A DNA stretch of 64,000 nt from Caballeronia ptereochthonis (GCF_001545075.1 NZ_FCOB02000006.1:1-64000), one strand, 5' to 3'; positions 50,102 to 59,264 are shown, counted from the stretch's first letter. Numbers and translations: made by a program. The notes: generated by a model from the sequence alone, not told the origin.

Positions 50102-51667
50102 ATGAAAAAAAGCACCCGGCAGATTCGCGAGAGCTATGACGATTTTCCGTATCACTCTTTTGCCTACAGCAACAGTGCGCCTGAGAATCTCGCGGCCGTG
50201 GCGCATCTGTTCGGTCTCGATACGCCGGATATGCGCAATGCGCGTGTGCTCGAACTCGGCTGCGCATCGGGCGGCAACGCGATTCCCTTCGCCGTGCGCA
50301 ATCCGAAGGCGCATGTCGTGGGCATCGACCTGTCCGAGGTGCAGATCGAGGAAGGGCGCCGGCGCATCGCGGCGTTGAAGCTCAAGAACATCGAGCTGCG
50401 CGCGCTGGACCTGACGTCGGTCACGAAGGCGTTCGGCCAGTTCGACTACATCGTCTGTCACGGCCTCTTCAGCTGGGTGCCGGAAGACGTTCGGCAGGCC
50501 ATTCTGCGCATCTGCCGGGAGAATCTCTCGGCTACGGGCGTCGCGTACGTCTCGTATAAAACCTATCCCGGCTGGAAGGCGCACGAGATCGTGCGCGATG
50601 CCATGCTGCTGCGCGCGGGCCGCGACGGCGACATCAGGAATCGGCTCGCGCTCGGGCGCGGCATGATCGACTTCCTGCGCGCGCATGCGCGGGGCGGCAG
50701 CGTGCTCGCGAAGGCGATCGAGCAGGATCACGCGACGATCGCCCGCGCCGACGCGAACTACGTCGCCCACGACTATCTCGCCAGCGTCAACACGCCTTGC
50801 TATTTCCTGGATTTCGTCGGGCGCGCCGACGCTCAAGGCATGACATACGTCGCGGAAGCCGATCCCATGGCAATGTTCGTCGTCAACTACGGCGACGAGG
50901 TCGCGCGGCCCTTGCTCGCCGAGTGCGACGGCAATCAGGTGCTGCTCGAGCAGTATCTGGATTTCGTCGGCGACCGTTCGTTTCGCTCGACCCTGCTCGT
51001 GCACAACGAGCGCAAGGCCGACATCCGGTATCGCATGGACGAGACGCGTCTGCGCAAGCTGCACATCGCCGCGTCGCTCGTCTGTGCGGACGGCGAAGCG
51101 CGCTTCGATCAATCGCCTCAGCGGTTCGGCACGCCGGCGGGTGGCGTCATCGTGCTCGATCACGCGGTGTCGAAGGCCGCGGCGCTTGCCCTGATGCATG
51201 CCGCACCTTTCACGATGAGCTTCGGCCAGCTGCGCGATGCGGCGCGCGAGCGTATCGGGGATGCCGGCGCCGTGAGCGACGACGTGCTCGACTCGGTGCT
51301 GACCGCGCTCATCGAGGCCATCGTGATTCAGGGGCTCGGACGCTATCGTCTCGCTCCGGTCGAGCGGCTCAGGGAGAATCCGTTCCTGACGGATGCCGCT
51401 CGCAGCTATCCCGCGCATCGTTCGGAAGGTCAGATTTCGCACACGTTCAACGTATGGCACGAGCCCGTCGTCCTGGATGCGGCCGGCCAGCTGCTGCTGC
51501 CTTATATCGATGGCAAGCGCACGCGCGCGGACTTGCTCGTCATGCTGGAGCAAGCCGTGAAGCAGGGCCTGGCGCTCGACGCCAAGCAGGCCGTGCAGGG
51601 CGGGCAGGGCGGCCCGGGCGATGTCGAGGCCGTGCTGGGTCGGGTATTGCGCGAACTGTGCGCATGA
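50102..51667 (+). CDS. SAM-dependent methyltransferase with regulatory domain
   Basis: A 521-residue protein. The N-terminal class I methyltransferase has motif I at 51-59 (ELGCASGGN), strand 2 GIDLSEVQIEEG and post-motif HGLFSWVPEDVRQAIL. This exact style (ESYDDFPYHSFAYSNSAPEN start) belongs to proteins carrying a methyltransferase regulatory domain, seen here about 215-300, with a C-terminal PqqD-like/winged region. Substrates of the family are not established. A more upstream start (49841) is open but unsupported. Confidence 0.88.
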   Translation: MKKSTRQIRESYDDFPYHSFAYSNSAPENLAAVAHLFGLDTPDMRNARVLELGCASGGNAIPFAVRNPKAHVVGIDLSEVQIEEGRRRIAALKLKNIELRALDLTSVTKAFGQFDYIVCHGLFSWVPEDVRQAILRICRENLSATGVAYVSYKTYPGWKAHEIVRDAMLLRAGRDGDIRNRLALGRGMIDFLRAHARGGSVLAKAIEQDHATIARADANYVAHDYLASVNTPCYFLDFVGRADAQGMTYVAEADPMAMFVVNYGDEVARPLLAECDGNQVLLEQYLDFVGDRSFRSTLLVHNERKADIRYRMDETRLRKLHIAASLVCADGEARFDQSPQRFGTPAGGVIVLDHAVSKAAALALMHAAPFTMSFGQLRDAARERIGDAGAVSDDVLDSVLTALIEAIVIQGLGRYRLAPVERLRENPFLTDAARSYPAHRSEGQISHTFNVWHEPVVLDAAGQLLLPYIDGKRTRADLLVMLEQAVKQGLALDAKQAVQGGQGGPGDVEAVLGRVLRELCA

Positions 51668-52011
51668 GCGGGTTTCGTGGGGACATCGCTCGGAAGGGGC
51701 TGATTCGCAGCGGTCGCCTCATCACGCCAGCGTGCACTCCGGAGACTGCGATCGGACATTTATGGGCTGCAGAACCCGCAGCAGGCCTCGCTGGATCAGC
51801 CGGTCCGCCTTCCTGAGCATTTTCAGGGTTTTTACCGATTAACCACAGCCATCTTGCCGCCGTCATCCTGACAAGGCGCGACCGAATGGTAACGCCGCTT
51901 GTGACCGCGCTAACGTTTGCGGCGAGAAAGCAATAGACCATGCCTTTTCGCTCCGTCGGAATGGACAATGCGGCTCGCGGTCTTCGAAAAGCTCGTCAAG
52001 GAGGGGGAAAC
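51668..52011. other. 344-base intergenic region, nothing identified
   Basis: No reading frame, repeat or terminator hairpin was recognised between the methyltransferase stop and the small gene at 52012. Confidence 0.45.
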
Positions 52012-52215
52012 GTGAATTCGATCAAGATCGAGATAGGCCAACTGGAGAAAACGCTGAGCGTACTGGCGCTGCGCCCGCGCCTGATTCGGTTCGACTACTG
52101 GGTCTCGCAAATTGAACGACTGTTGGAGCGTTCCGGCTTGTCGGCTCAGGATAAGCAACGGTTAGGAACATTGCACGACTTGCTGGCGGAGGCTGGTGGC
52201 CGAGCCAATTCCTAG
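52012..52215 (+). CDS. Small helical protein (67 aa)
   Basis: A GTG start with a very strong ribosome site (AAGGAGGGGG, 3-4 bases upstream) and a protein with heptad-like charge pattern (VNSIKIEIGQLEKTLSVLAL, FDYWVSQIERLLERSGLSAQ). It is cytoplasmic and of unknown family. A structured nested hairpin begins at its stop codon. Confidence 0.65.
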   Translation: MNSIKIEIGQLEKTLSVLALRPRLIRFDYWVSQIERLLERSGLSAQDKQRLGTLHDLLAEAGGRANS

Positions 52216-52258
52216 CACGAGGCTATGCAAGCCGAAAGAAGGGCTTGCTTCATCGTGC
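52215..52258 (+). other. Nested hairpin after the 67-aa gene
   Basis: An outer pair GCACGA/TCGTGC (52215-52220 and 52253-52258) encloses an inner stem GCAAGCC/GGCTTGC (52227-52233 and 52242-52248). No T-run follows. It may stabilise or terminate the small gene's transcript. Confidence 0.55.
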
Positions 52259-52368
52259 GCCTGGCACCAGATGGAAGTCGAAGCCGATCGAGGTGAGCAG
52301 GCAGTGGACCGCGCCGGCGCAGTCGACCTCGCGTGCTGTCGTGGCGTATCAGGAATTCAGCGATTCTT

Positions 52369-53097
52369 CTACGGTCTTCGACGTTCAAGCCGGTTGTGCA
52401 ATTGGCCTGCGATGAACGCGCTGACGATCAGAGCCAGGTAGAGGGCGACGAGGTCGTGACGCCACGCGGCCAGAGCGAGTTGATGGGCAAGCAGCTTTGG
52501 ATCGGGAGCCGGGAGCGGAAAGTTCTTCGTCTCGACGGCTCGCATCATCCGGATAAAGCCGCCCGCGGACAGCAGTGGCAACAGGGCCGCGAATGCAAGC
52601 AGCGCGGGCTTCATGCGCCACGCCAGCGGATAGTGGCGCAAGCGGAACCACAGTCCGAGGCATCCGTGCACCCAGCCGGGGGCGAGCAGCGCAAGTTGCA
52701 GGCCCTGCGTGCCGCTGGTGAGCAGCATGATGACGACGCGTTCATAGTTCGGCTCGAAGCCGTAGAGCGCGGACGCGAGCCGCGTTGTCACCGCGTGGCG
52801 GATGAGCAGAAGCGGCAGGCTGAGACCTGCCCAGAGGCGGATCCATTCGGCGGGCGGCAGCGCCCAGTGGCGGCGCCCGTATATGGTGTGCAACGCCAAT
52901 GCGAAATGCACCGAAGCCGCACCGTACAGTGCGATCGTTCCGGGTGTGCTACGCCAGAGCCGAAGCGCCACTGCGAGACCGCGCCCCGCAAGCTCGAGTG
53001 ACCAGATTCCCAGTGCGTGATTGGCGAGGTGCATAAAGAGATAAGTCAACAGCACCACGCCCGACCCGAACTGAAAACGGCGCAGAACGGATTGCAC
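52369..53097 (-). pseudogene. Truncated membrane domain of a ferredoxin-type adenylate/guanylate cyclase
   Basis: The 242 residues (LRRFQFGSGVVLLTYLFMHL, NHALGIWSLELAGRG, LYGAASVHFALALHTIYGRR) match the six-helix N-terminal domain of a rhizobial/Burkholderia cyclase family. In that family the domain is followed by a 2Fe-2S ferredoxin and a class III cyclase domain. Here the frame stops after NRLERRRP, where the ferredoxin should begin, and no cyclase sequence is found in the next 150 bases. The conserved membrane His residues (HLANHAL, HFALAL, WVHG) remain. It is either a remnant, or a shortened protein still made; proximity to an IS remnant favours decay. Confidence 0.7.
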
Positions 53098-53143
53098 CCG
53101 AAGCCTCAGCTCGTGGGTATGACGGACGTATCGCCGGAGCTTC

Positions 53144-53443
53144 TCACTTCAGGCTCCAATGACTGTTGCGCGGCATGCATCGAGCAGGCGCCGCCGTGGC
53201 GCCGGCCATTCCCGCATGATCGCTATTGCGCCGGCGTAACCGGCCGGACGGGCTGGCTGCTGATGACCGATGCGGCGCGCAGCTATTCTGATTCGCCGTG
53301 CACTGACGTAGCGTCTCGGCGAACCGCTGTAACGCCGATACCGGGCCGCATACGCTCTGGTATTCCTCGCGGCCGATTCTGCCATCGAGGATGACTGTCA
53401 ATCCCGATGCCCGGGCCATGTCGATGATGTCCATTTCGCTCAC
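53144..53443 (-). CDS. Small hypothetical protein, C-terminus doubtful
   Basis: From GTG 53443 (or ATG 53434) the first 45 residues (MSEMDIIDMARASGLTVILD through VSALQRFAETLR) look like a small family seen in Burkholderia phages and islands. The remaining 50 residues are Ser/Arg/Ala-rich and unlike coding sequence, so the frame has probably shifted or been cut. Function unknown. Confidence 0.42.
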   Translation of the reverse strand: MSEMDIIDMARASGLTVILDGRIGREEYQSVCGPVSALQRFAETLRQCTANQNSCAPHRSSAASPSGRLRRRNSDHAGMAGATAAPARCMPRNSHWSLK

Positions 53444-53589
53444 CCATTAAGTGCGCCTCATCTACAAGACCGTGAGCAGGCGCCGGTTATTCCTTGGCTC
53501 GACGGCTGCGGGTGATGGACGGGCAATGCGGCGGGGCCGTGGGATGGCGTCCGCGCCAGGCAACATCATCGCCGCGCATGCGATCGAAA

Positions 53590-54242
53590 ACTTCCCGCGC
53601 TACGACAATGTTCGGTGGCTTCGCGAAACGCGGGTTATAGGTCGCCATGAAGGTGAGGGCATACGCATTGGTTGCGCTACCGTATTGATGCCGCGCAGCC
53701 GCAGCTCCTTGACCAGGCGGTCCTGCAGTGTCGGATGAGCACGCTCGACACGTCGCTTGGCCGAGCTGCTGTTCGCGCAGAACGTGTCGATGGTCAGCTC
53801 GTACATCGCACGGCCGAAATGGGTCATGCCGTTGCCGGTCTTGCTGGCTGCCGCTGCGAAACACGCTGGCCTTGTCGCTGCAAAAGGCACATGAGCTTCG
53901 TCACCGTTTCCTTTGCCAGCCGGATGCCGTGGCATTCCGCAGCTTCTCGGCAGCCAGCGTCAGGCCAAAGTCAGCGTAGCGGTCTCGGATAATCGTCAGC
54001 GCCCGTCGGGCCAACTCGACATCCAGTCGCCGATTCCCGGGGCGACCGCGCTTGCGCGACGTCAGCCCAGCCGCGCCGTCTGCCCGATAACGCAATACGA
54101 GCCTCTGGATCTGCCGCACGCTCAAGCGCAGCCGTTCAGCGGCACAGCCTGGCTTGAGTTGGCGCCCGGCCACGGCCTGAATTACTCTGAGTCGGTCCAG
54201 TTCGCCCGTCGTCATTGTTATCCGTTCTCTTGCGTCTGCCAT
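53590..54242 (-). pseudogene. Remnant of an ISNCY (IS1202-like) transposase
   Basis: Fragments in several frames match one transposase family in order. The helix-turn-helix N-terminus comes first (TMTTGELDRLRVIQAVAGRQ, LTSRKRGRPGNRRLDVE, RDRYADFGLTLAAEKLR). After a frameshift comes a HGIRLAKETVTKLM-type piece, then a piece around SDKASVFR. Then, in another frame, FGRAMYELTIDTFCANSS and VERAHPTLQDRLVKELR, and finally NAYALTFMATYNPRFAKPP. At least three frameshifts and an internal deletion of roughly 100 codons, which removes the first catalytic Asp region, make it inactive. Confidence 0.85.
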
Positions 54243-54295
54243 CGAAGCTCCTGAAGCTGGACCTCCAGCGGGCTGGCAAGCTTACGATGAACGCG

Positions 54296-54347
54296 AAGCG
54301 GACATTTGAACTTGGCTAAAAGCGGACATTACAACTTAGCCGCTACA
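54296..54347 (-). mobile_element. Terminal region of the ISNCY-like element with two 22-bp direct repeats
   Basis: Two related repeats, 54296-54317 and 54320-54341, each carry AAGCGGACATT, then AACTT(G/A)GC. They have a period of 24 bases and sit at the upstream edge of the transposase remnant, as transposase-binding repeats at IS ends do. The element end is placed near 54347 (CGCTACA). The opposite end was not found. Confidence 0.7.
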
Positions 54348-54419
54348 TAACTAAAATGCGCTAATTTGTCTTATGTAAAATATCAAACGCATGCAACCAA
54401 CCCCCACCAATCAACCCCC

Positions 54420-55727
54420 TCAACCCATCTCCCCAGCCCGCTCCAGCAAAAACTCCCGCTCCCGCGCATTCTTCGCAAGCGACGCCGCGCGCTCGAACTC
54501 CGCGCGCGCCTCGTCCTTGCGTCCGAGCTTCGCCAGCAAATCCGCGCGCACGCTCGGCAGCCAGTGATAGTTCCTGAGCGCGGGCGCGTCGCGCAATGCG
54601 TCGACGACCGGCAGCGCCTCCTCAGGCCCGTACGCCATGCTCACCGCGACCGCCCGATTCAGCTCGACCACCGGTGTCGGCGCGGTCTGCATCAGCGCGT
54701 CGTAGAGCGCGACAATCATCGGCCAGTCGGTGTCGGCGGCGCTCGGCGCGCGCGCATGACACGCCGCCAGCGCCGCCTGCAGCGCGTATACGCCGCGGGC
54801 GCCGCCCAGCGCCTCGGAACGCCGCAAGGCCGCGAGCCCGCGCCGGATCAGGAGCGGATCCCAGCGGCTGCGGTCCTGATCCGGCAACAGCACCGGCCGG
54901 CCCTGTCGGTCGACGCGCGCCTTCGTGCGCGACGCCTGAATCTCCATCAGCGCGACCAGCCCGTGAACCTCGCTTTCGTCGGGCATCAGTTCGGCGAGAA
55001 TGCGCCCGAGCCGCAACGCGTCTTCGCACAATGCCGGGCGCATCCAGTCGTCGCCGGCGGTCGCCGAATAGCCTTCGTTGAAAATCAGGTAGATGACTTC
55101 GAGCACCGACCCGAGCCGCGCCGCGCGCGCGTCGGCTTTCGGCACCGCGAACGGCACGCGGGCCGCCGACAGCGTGCGCTTCGCCCGCACGATGCGCTGC
55201 GCGATGGTCGGCTCCGGCACGAGAAACGCGCGCGCGATTTCGTCGGTCGTCAGGCCGCCGATCAGCCGCAGCGTCAGCGCGGCGCGCGCATCGACGGACA
55301 GCACCGGATGACACGCCGTGAAGATGAGCCGCAAAAGATCGTCGCCGATATCGTCCTCGCGCGCGGCATCGAGCGCATCGACGAAATCGGGCGTGACGTG
55401 CGCTTCCTGCGCATCGAGATCGCGTCCGTACTCCTCGTGCTTCCTCGCGTGCAGCGCATGCTGCCGCAGACGGTCGAGCGCCTTGTTCTTAGCTGTCGTC
55501 ATGAGCCACGCTCCAGGCTTCTCGGGCACGCCCGTCTCGCTCCAGTGTTCCAGCGCGGCGACGAACGTATCCTGCGCCAACTCCTCGGCGAGCGCGACGT
55601 CGCGCACGACCCGCGCCACGCTCGCGATCACCTTCGCGGACTCGATCCGCCATACCGCGTCGATGGCGCGCCGGGCGGCATCGTCCGCGGCTCCGGTCTC
55701 GCCGATCCTGTCCTGGCGCCCGCTCAC
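54420..55727 (-). CDS. ECF sigma factor of the YCII-associated (ECF42-like) type
   Basis: A 435-residue RNA polymerase sigma factor. Region 2 is ARVVRDVALAEELAQDTFVA and ALEHWSETGVPEKPGAWLMT, region 4 TLRLIGGLTTDEIARAFLVP with EPTIAQRIVRAKR. A long C-terminal extension of helical repeats (VIYLIFNEGYSATAGDDWMR onward, about 235 residues) replaces the usual anti-sigma control. It starts with GTG 55727, overlapping the VOC stop (GTGA). Such ECF factors are encoded beside YCII/DGPF proteins, as here, and are thought to be governed through their own extension. Confidence 0.93.
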   Translation of the reverse strand: MSGRQDRIGETGAADDAARRAIDAVWRIESAKVIASVARVVRDVALAEELAQDTFVAALEHWSETGVPEKPGAWLMTTAKNKALDRLRQHALHARKHEEYGRDLDAQEAHVTPDFVDALDAAREDDIGDDLLRLIFTACHPVLSVDARAALTLRLIGGLTTDEIARAFLVPEPTIAQRIVRAKRTLSAARVPFAVPKADARAARLGSVLEVIYLIFNEGYSATAGDDWMRPALCEDALRLGRILAELMPDESEVHGLVALMEIQASRTKARVDRQGRPVLLPDQDRSRWDPLLIRRGLAALRRSEALGGARGVYALQAALAACHARAPSAADTDWPMIVALYDALMQTAPTPVVELNRAVAVSMAYGPEEALPVVDALRDAPALRNYHWLPSVRADLLAKLGRKDEARAEFERAASLAKNAREREFLLERAGEMG

Positions 55728-56122
55728 GCCGCTTCCGGGTTCATGTGCACGAGCTCCCAGATATGGCCGTCCGGATCCTCGAAGCCGTGGCCGTACATGA
55801 AGCCGTGATCCTGCGGCTCGCGCGGCGCCCGCCCGCCAGCGGCGACGGCCTTCGCGACGAGCTCGTCGACCTCCGCCCGGCTCTCGCACGACAGGCACAC
55901 GAGCGTTTCGGTGCTGCCGTGCGCATCGGCGATCGGCTTTTCGGTGAAGGTCTGGAAGAACTTCTCGACGAGCAGCATCGCGTAGATGTTTTCGCCGATG
56001 ACGAGGCACGCGGCGTCGTCGTTCGTAAAGGCCGGGTCGAAGCTCATGTCGAGCGCCTTGAAAAACGTCATCGAGCGTTTGAGGTCGCGAACCGGCAGGT
56101 TCACGAAAATCTGCTTGTGCAT
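55724..56122 (-). CDS. VOC-superfamily protein (glyoxalase-like)
   Basis: A 132-residue vicinal-oxygen-chelate fold protein of the PhnB/BLMT-like group, starting MHKQIFVNLPVRDLKRSMTF. It ends with FMYGHGFEDPDGHIWELVHM, where Glu and His lie in the metal-binding position. Lactoylglutathione lyase activity is not indicated. It sits between the YCII gene and the sigma gene, overlapping the latter by four bases. GGAG precedes ATG 56122. Confidence 0.9.
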   Translation of the reverse strand: MHKQIFVNLPVRDLKRSMTFFKALDMSFDPAFTNDDAACLVIGENIYAMLLVEKFFQTFTEKPIADAHGSTETLVCLSCESRAEVDELVAKAVAAGGRAPREPQDHGFMYGHGFEDPDGHIWELVHMNPEAA

Positions 56123-56258
56123 GGCGCATGTCTCCAGAGTGGAAGGCGGCGTCTGCGATGCGAGGCTCGATCGCAGCCGTCAATTGCACGACGAACGGCG
56201 GGCGAGGAAATCGACACGACAAGCGGCGCGAATTTACCGATTCAGGGAAACTACCCGG

Positions 56259-56612
56259 TCAGGAATAGCAAGGGCCCACTTTGCGGACTTCGATCGTGCA
56301 CCACGCCGCGGCCGGGCATTCGGCGGCAATTGCGACCGCTTCCGCGTGCGTTTCGCAGTCGATGAGGAAGAAACCGCCAATCATCTCCTTGGCTTCGGCG
56401 AACGGTCCGTCGATGATCCTGGCGTTGCCGTCGGCGCCCGTGACGCGCGCCGCGTCCTTCAGCGACGTCAACGATTCGCACGCCCGCAGCACCCCGCGCG
56501 CCTTTAATCCATCGGCAAACTGCGCCATCCGACGATAGGCCTCGCGCCCCTCTTCCTGCGTGCGCTGACCGCGCTGTTCGACCGGTTCGATCACGAGTAG
56601 CAGATAAGCCAC
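56259..56612 (-). CDS. YCII-related (DGPF) protein
   Basis: A 117-residue YCII-family protein with the DGPF motif (RIIDGPFAEAKEMIGGFFLI) and the usual start AYLLLVIEPVEQRGQRTQEE. The start codon is GTG 56612 with GGAGG 7 bases upstream. Its consistent neighbour in many genomes is an ECF sigma factor of the type found downstream; the pair with VOC makes one three-gene operon. Confidence 0.92.
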   Translation of the reverse strand: MAYLLLVIEPVEQRGQRTQEEGREAYRRMAQFADGLKARGVLRACESLTSLKDAARVTGADGNARIIDGPFAEAKEMIGGFFLIDCETHAEAVAIAAECPAAAWCTIEVRKVGPCYS

Positions 56613-57104
56613 GACGACCTCCGAAAAATTTTTTTAACGCCGTTCAAGTTAAACCGTCAGGCGCGCATCGGCAATACTGACGGGGTTTTGCAAATTCTTA
56701 TGATAATTTCCGAATTTATCATACGTTACAAGTACTTACGCGCTATTACTTACCGTTACGGCTCTTTCCTAGTAGGATTCGCCTCCGAAGCTTGTCTTAA
56801 CACAACGTTCGCGCGCGCACTGTGTCGCGTGTGCGTAGCTGCTAGCGATTTTCGCGGTACGCCGGCAGCGCCCGACACCCCCGGTGGTCTCGACCCGCAG
56901 CAATTCTCCGTCTTTCTTGCGAATGACGGGGCGAACGTTTGCGCCCTCATTTTCCGGCTCGATGAGTCGAACATCGCGGGGCGCGCGCGAAAAAGCCTGG
57001 CCGGATGGCTTCCGCCGTTCCCTGCCTGTCCGTCAAAAACCCTCGATGCCCGATGGCGTCGCCGGGCGTTGCTTTACGCGTCCGGTTCATGTGCGTATGA
57101 CACG
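56613..57104. other. 492-base intergenic region, partly AT-rich, with inverted repeats
   Basis: Divergent control region between the YCII operon and the GH lipoprotein gene. Inverted repeats CCGTCAG/CTGACGG (56654-56660 and 56677-56683) and ATGATAA/TTATCAT (56700-56706 and 56716-56722) lie in it. The second is in an unusually AT-rich tract (56690-56770) for this genome and may be a promoter or operator region. The frame that opens at 56688 is not used because it has no ribosome site. Confidence 0.55.
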
Positions 57105-59141
57105 ATGAAGAAGAATCCTTTCCTGCTTTCGACGCTCGCGCTGGCTCTCGCTGCTTGCGGCGGCGGCGGCGACGGCACGTCGCCCTCCTCGGCCACGAAC
57201 GCGGCGAGTGCATCCAGCCCGTCGAACGCCAGCGCCTCAGGCAACACGTCCGGCACGACATCCGGCAGCGCGTCGAACGCCGGCGGCTCGACGTCCGCGC
57301 CTTCGTCACAGACTTCCGCCGCGCTGGCGAACGATGCCGCCGCGACCACGCAGGCGGTCGCCAACTCGACCGCGAACCTGCGTCTCACGTGCTCGTCGCC
57401 CGCAGGGTCGTCGGCTTCGGGCGGTGACGGCCAGATCACCGTCGATACGCCGAGCGACGACGGCTCGCGCATGTTCCCGACCAACACCAAGTTCAAGGTG
57501 GCGATCACGACGCGCGCCGGCTCCGCCGACACGCTCAAGTGGAGCATCGCCGATGCGCTCGGCAAGACCGTCGCGAGCGGCAGCTTCGCCGCGCCCGCCG
57601 TCGCCACGACGACCACCCTCACCTGCTCGTCGACCCTCGCCGGCTACTTCGCGGTGTCGGCCACGCTCGCCAACGGCGGCGGCCAGGTGCAGACCGCGGG
57701 CACGCGCCCCAACGGCATCGCGACCTTCGGCGTGATGCCAAACGTGTCGAGCGCGATTCCCGCGGTCACGTATTCGAAGCAGGAGCAGCATCGCTTCGGC
57801 ATGCAGGGCTTCAACGAGAACGGCACCATGCTCGCGGCGCTCGGCATCACGTCGACGATCGACGACCGGCAAATGTCCGTGATGGAGCCGAACGGCCGCA
57901 ACACGTTCAACCCGAGCGCGAACAACCTCGACCCGTTCTACACGTCGGGCAAGGTGATGCGCCTCGTGCGCCTCGACGGCATTCCCGGCTGGGCGAGCGG
58001 CCACGGCCTGAATCCGGACTACGCGTACGCGCCCGCCGACCTGAGCTACTTCACGAACTACATGTCCCGTGTCGGCCAGGAAACGGAAGCGATCCGCGCG
58101 AAGTACTACCCGACGATGTCGGCGAACTACTACCAGGTGACGTGGGAGCCGTACATCCAGTGGAAGGACACGGACGCGAACTTCGTCGCGCTCTACAAGG
58201 CCGCGTATCAGGGCCTGCATTCGAAGGATCCGCGCGCGGTGGTGATGGGTCCGGCCGAGCCGTTCCCGTCGCTCACGACGGACCGCCTCAAGCGTCTCGC
58301 GCCGCTCGGTCTCGCGCAGTATCTCGACGGCATCGCGACGCACGGCTATTACGACGCGGGCACCTCGCCCTCGCATCCGCCCGAGCGTCATCACACCGAT
58401 CCGGATCCGGCCGACGCCGCCAACTCGCTGCTGAACGAGATGCGCAACCTGCGCGCCGAGATGGCGAAGGACTACAAGCCGAACATGAAGCTGTTCGTCA
58501 CGGAAACGGGCATCAGCTATGACGTCGGCTCGAGCTACGGCCCGAACTATCCGACGCCGAACATTCTCTTCGCGCAGGGCGCGGTGGTGGCGCGCACGCA
58601 CATCATCCTGCTCGGCGAAGGCGCGGATCAGACCTACGTCTTCTTTGGTCCGGACTTCCCGGGCGAAGCGGGCTACGGCACGTTCTTCGACCTCGACCAT
58701 CCGCAGGCGGAATTCGGCACGACCAACATCAGCCCGAAGCCGGCCGCGATGGAGGTCGCCGCGATGACGCGCGTGCTCGACGGCACGACGACGCTCGGCC
58801 CCGTGAAGAACCTGCCCTCGGGCGTGTATGCGTACTCGTTCCAGCAGTTGAACAACGGCCGCGTGATCACCGCGCTGTGGACGCACAACAACTCGGTGTG
58901 GCCCGCTTCGAACGGCACCTTCAGCACGACGTACAGCACGAACTACAAGCTCAACGTTGACGCGGCAGGCACGAGCGGCACGGTGCAGCTGATCGACGCG
59001 ATGGGCAACGTCTCGAGCGTGCCGTACACGAACGGCGCGATCACGCTCAAGCTGACCGAGTCGCCGCAATACATCGTGTCGACCAACGCGGACGTCGCGA
59101 AGAACAACGCGACCAAGCCGCAGGGTTATACGGGCATCTAA
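57105..59141 (+). CDS. Glycoside-hydrolase-like lipoprotein, clan GH-A type
   Basis: A 678-residue exported lipoprotein. The signal MKKNPFLLSTLALALAAC ends in the lipobox with Cys18. A Ser/Ala/Thr/Gly linker (about 24-90) and a beta-sandwich segment (about 90-210) follow, then a TIM-barrel hydrolase domain. Candidate catalytic residues are Glu348 in QVTWEPYIQW and Glu467 in FVTETGISYD. A small beta domain closes the chain. Resemblance in layout to the hydrolase at 43526 suggests polysaccharide processing outside the cell. The ATG at 57105 is supported by the signal peptide. Confidence 0.86.
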   Translation: MKKNPFLLSTLALALAACGGGGDGTSPSSATNAASASSPSNASASGNTSGTTSGSASNAGGSTSAPSSQTSAALANDAAATTQAVANSTANLRLTCSSPAGSSASGGDGQITVDTPSDDGSRMFPTNTKFKVAITTRAGSADTLKWSIADALGKTVASGSFAAPAVATTTTLTCSSTLAGYFAVSATLANGGGQVQTAGTRPNGIATFGVMPNVSSAIPAVTYSKQEQHRFGMQGFNENGTMLAALGITSTIDDRQMSVMEPNGRNTFNPSANNLDPFYTSGKVMRLVRLDGIPGWASGHGLNPDYAYAPADLSYFTNYMSRVGQETEAIRAKYYPTMSANYYQVTWEPYIQWKDTDANFVALYKAAYQGLHSKDPRAVVMGPAEPFPSLTTDRLKRLAPLGLAQYLDGIATHGYYDAGTSPSHPPERHHTDPDPADAANSLLNEMRNLRAEMAKDYKPNMKLFVTETGISYDVGSSYGPNYPTPNILFAQGAVVARTHIILLGEGADQTYVFFGPDFPGEAGYGTFFDLDHPQAEFGTTNISPKPAAMEVAAMTRVLDGTTTLGPVKNLPSGVYAYSFQQLNNGRVITALWTHNNSVWPASNGTFSTTYSTNYKLNVDAAGTSGTVQLIDAMGNVSSVPYTNGAITLKLTESPQYIVSTNADVAKNNATKPQGYTGI

Positions 59142-59171
59142 GCGTCCGCTTCGCACATGGCGGCACGAACG

Positions 59172-59206
59172 AACCCGGCGCAGGCCTGCCCTGCGCCGGG
59201 TTTTTT
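59172..59206 (+). terminator. Strong intrinsic terminator of the lipoprotein gene
   Basis: AACCCGGCGCAG (59172-59183) pairs with CTGCGCCGGGTT (59191-59202) around a 7-base loop, and T continues to 59206. It lies 30 bases after the stop. Confidence 0.95.
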
Positions 59207-59228
59207 GCATCGCGCCTCTATCTCGATA

Positions 59229-59258
59229 TTGACAAACAGAGACTCGCCACACGATACT
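59229..59258 (+). promoter_or_regulatory. Near-consensus sigma-70 promoter
   Basis: TTGACA at 59229-59234 and GATACT at 59253-59258 are separated by 18 bases. This is one of the best housekeeping-promoter matches in the window. It stands in the gap after the terminator of the lipoprotein gene. Confidence 0.7.
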
Positions 59259-59264
59259 GCGACA

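Noticed and set aside
55728-56222. N-terminal extension of the sigma-factor frame over the VOC gene
   Set aside because: It covers a recognised VOC gene in another frame; the GTGA overlap gives the true start at 55727.
56688-57104. N-terminal extension of the GH lipoprotein frame
   Set aside because: The extension has no ribosome site, and a lipoprotein signal begins exactly at the ATG at 57105.
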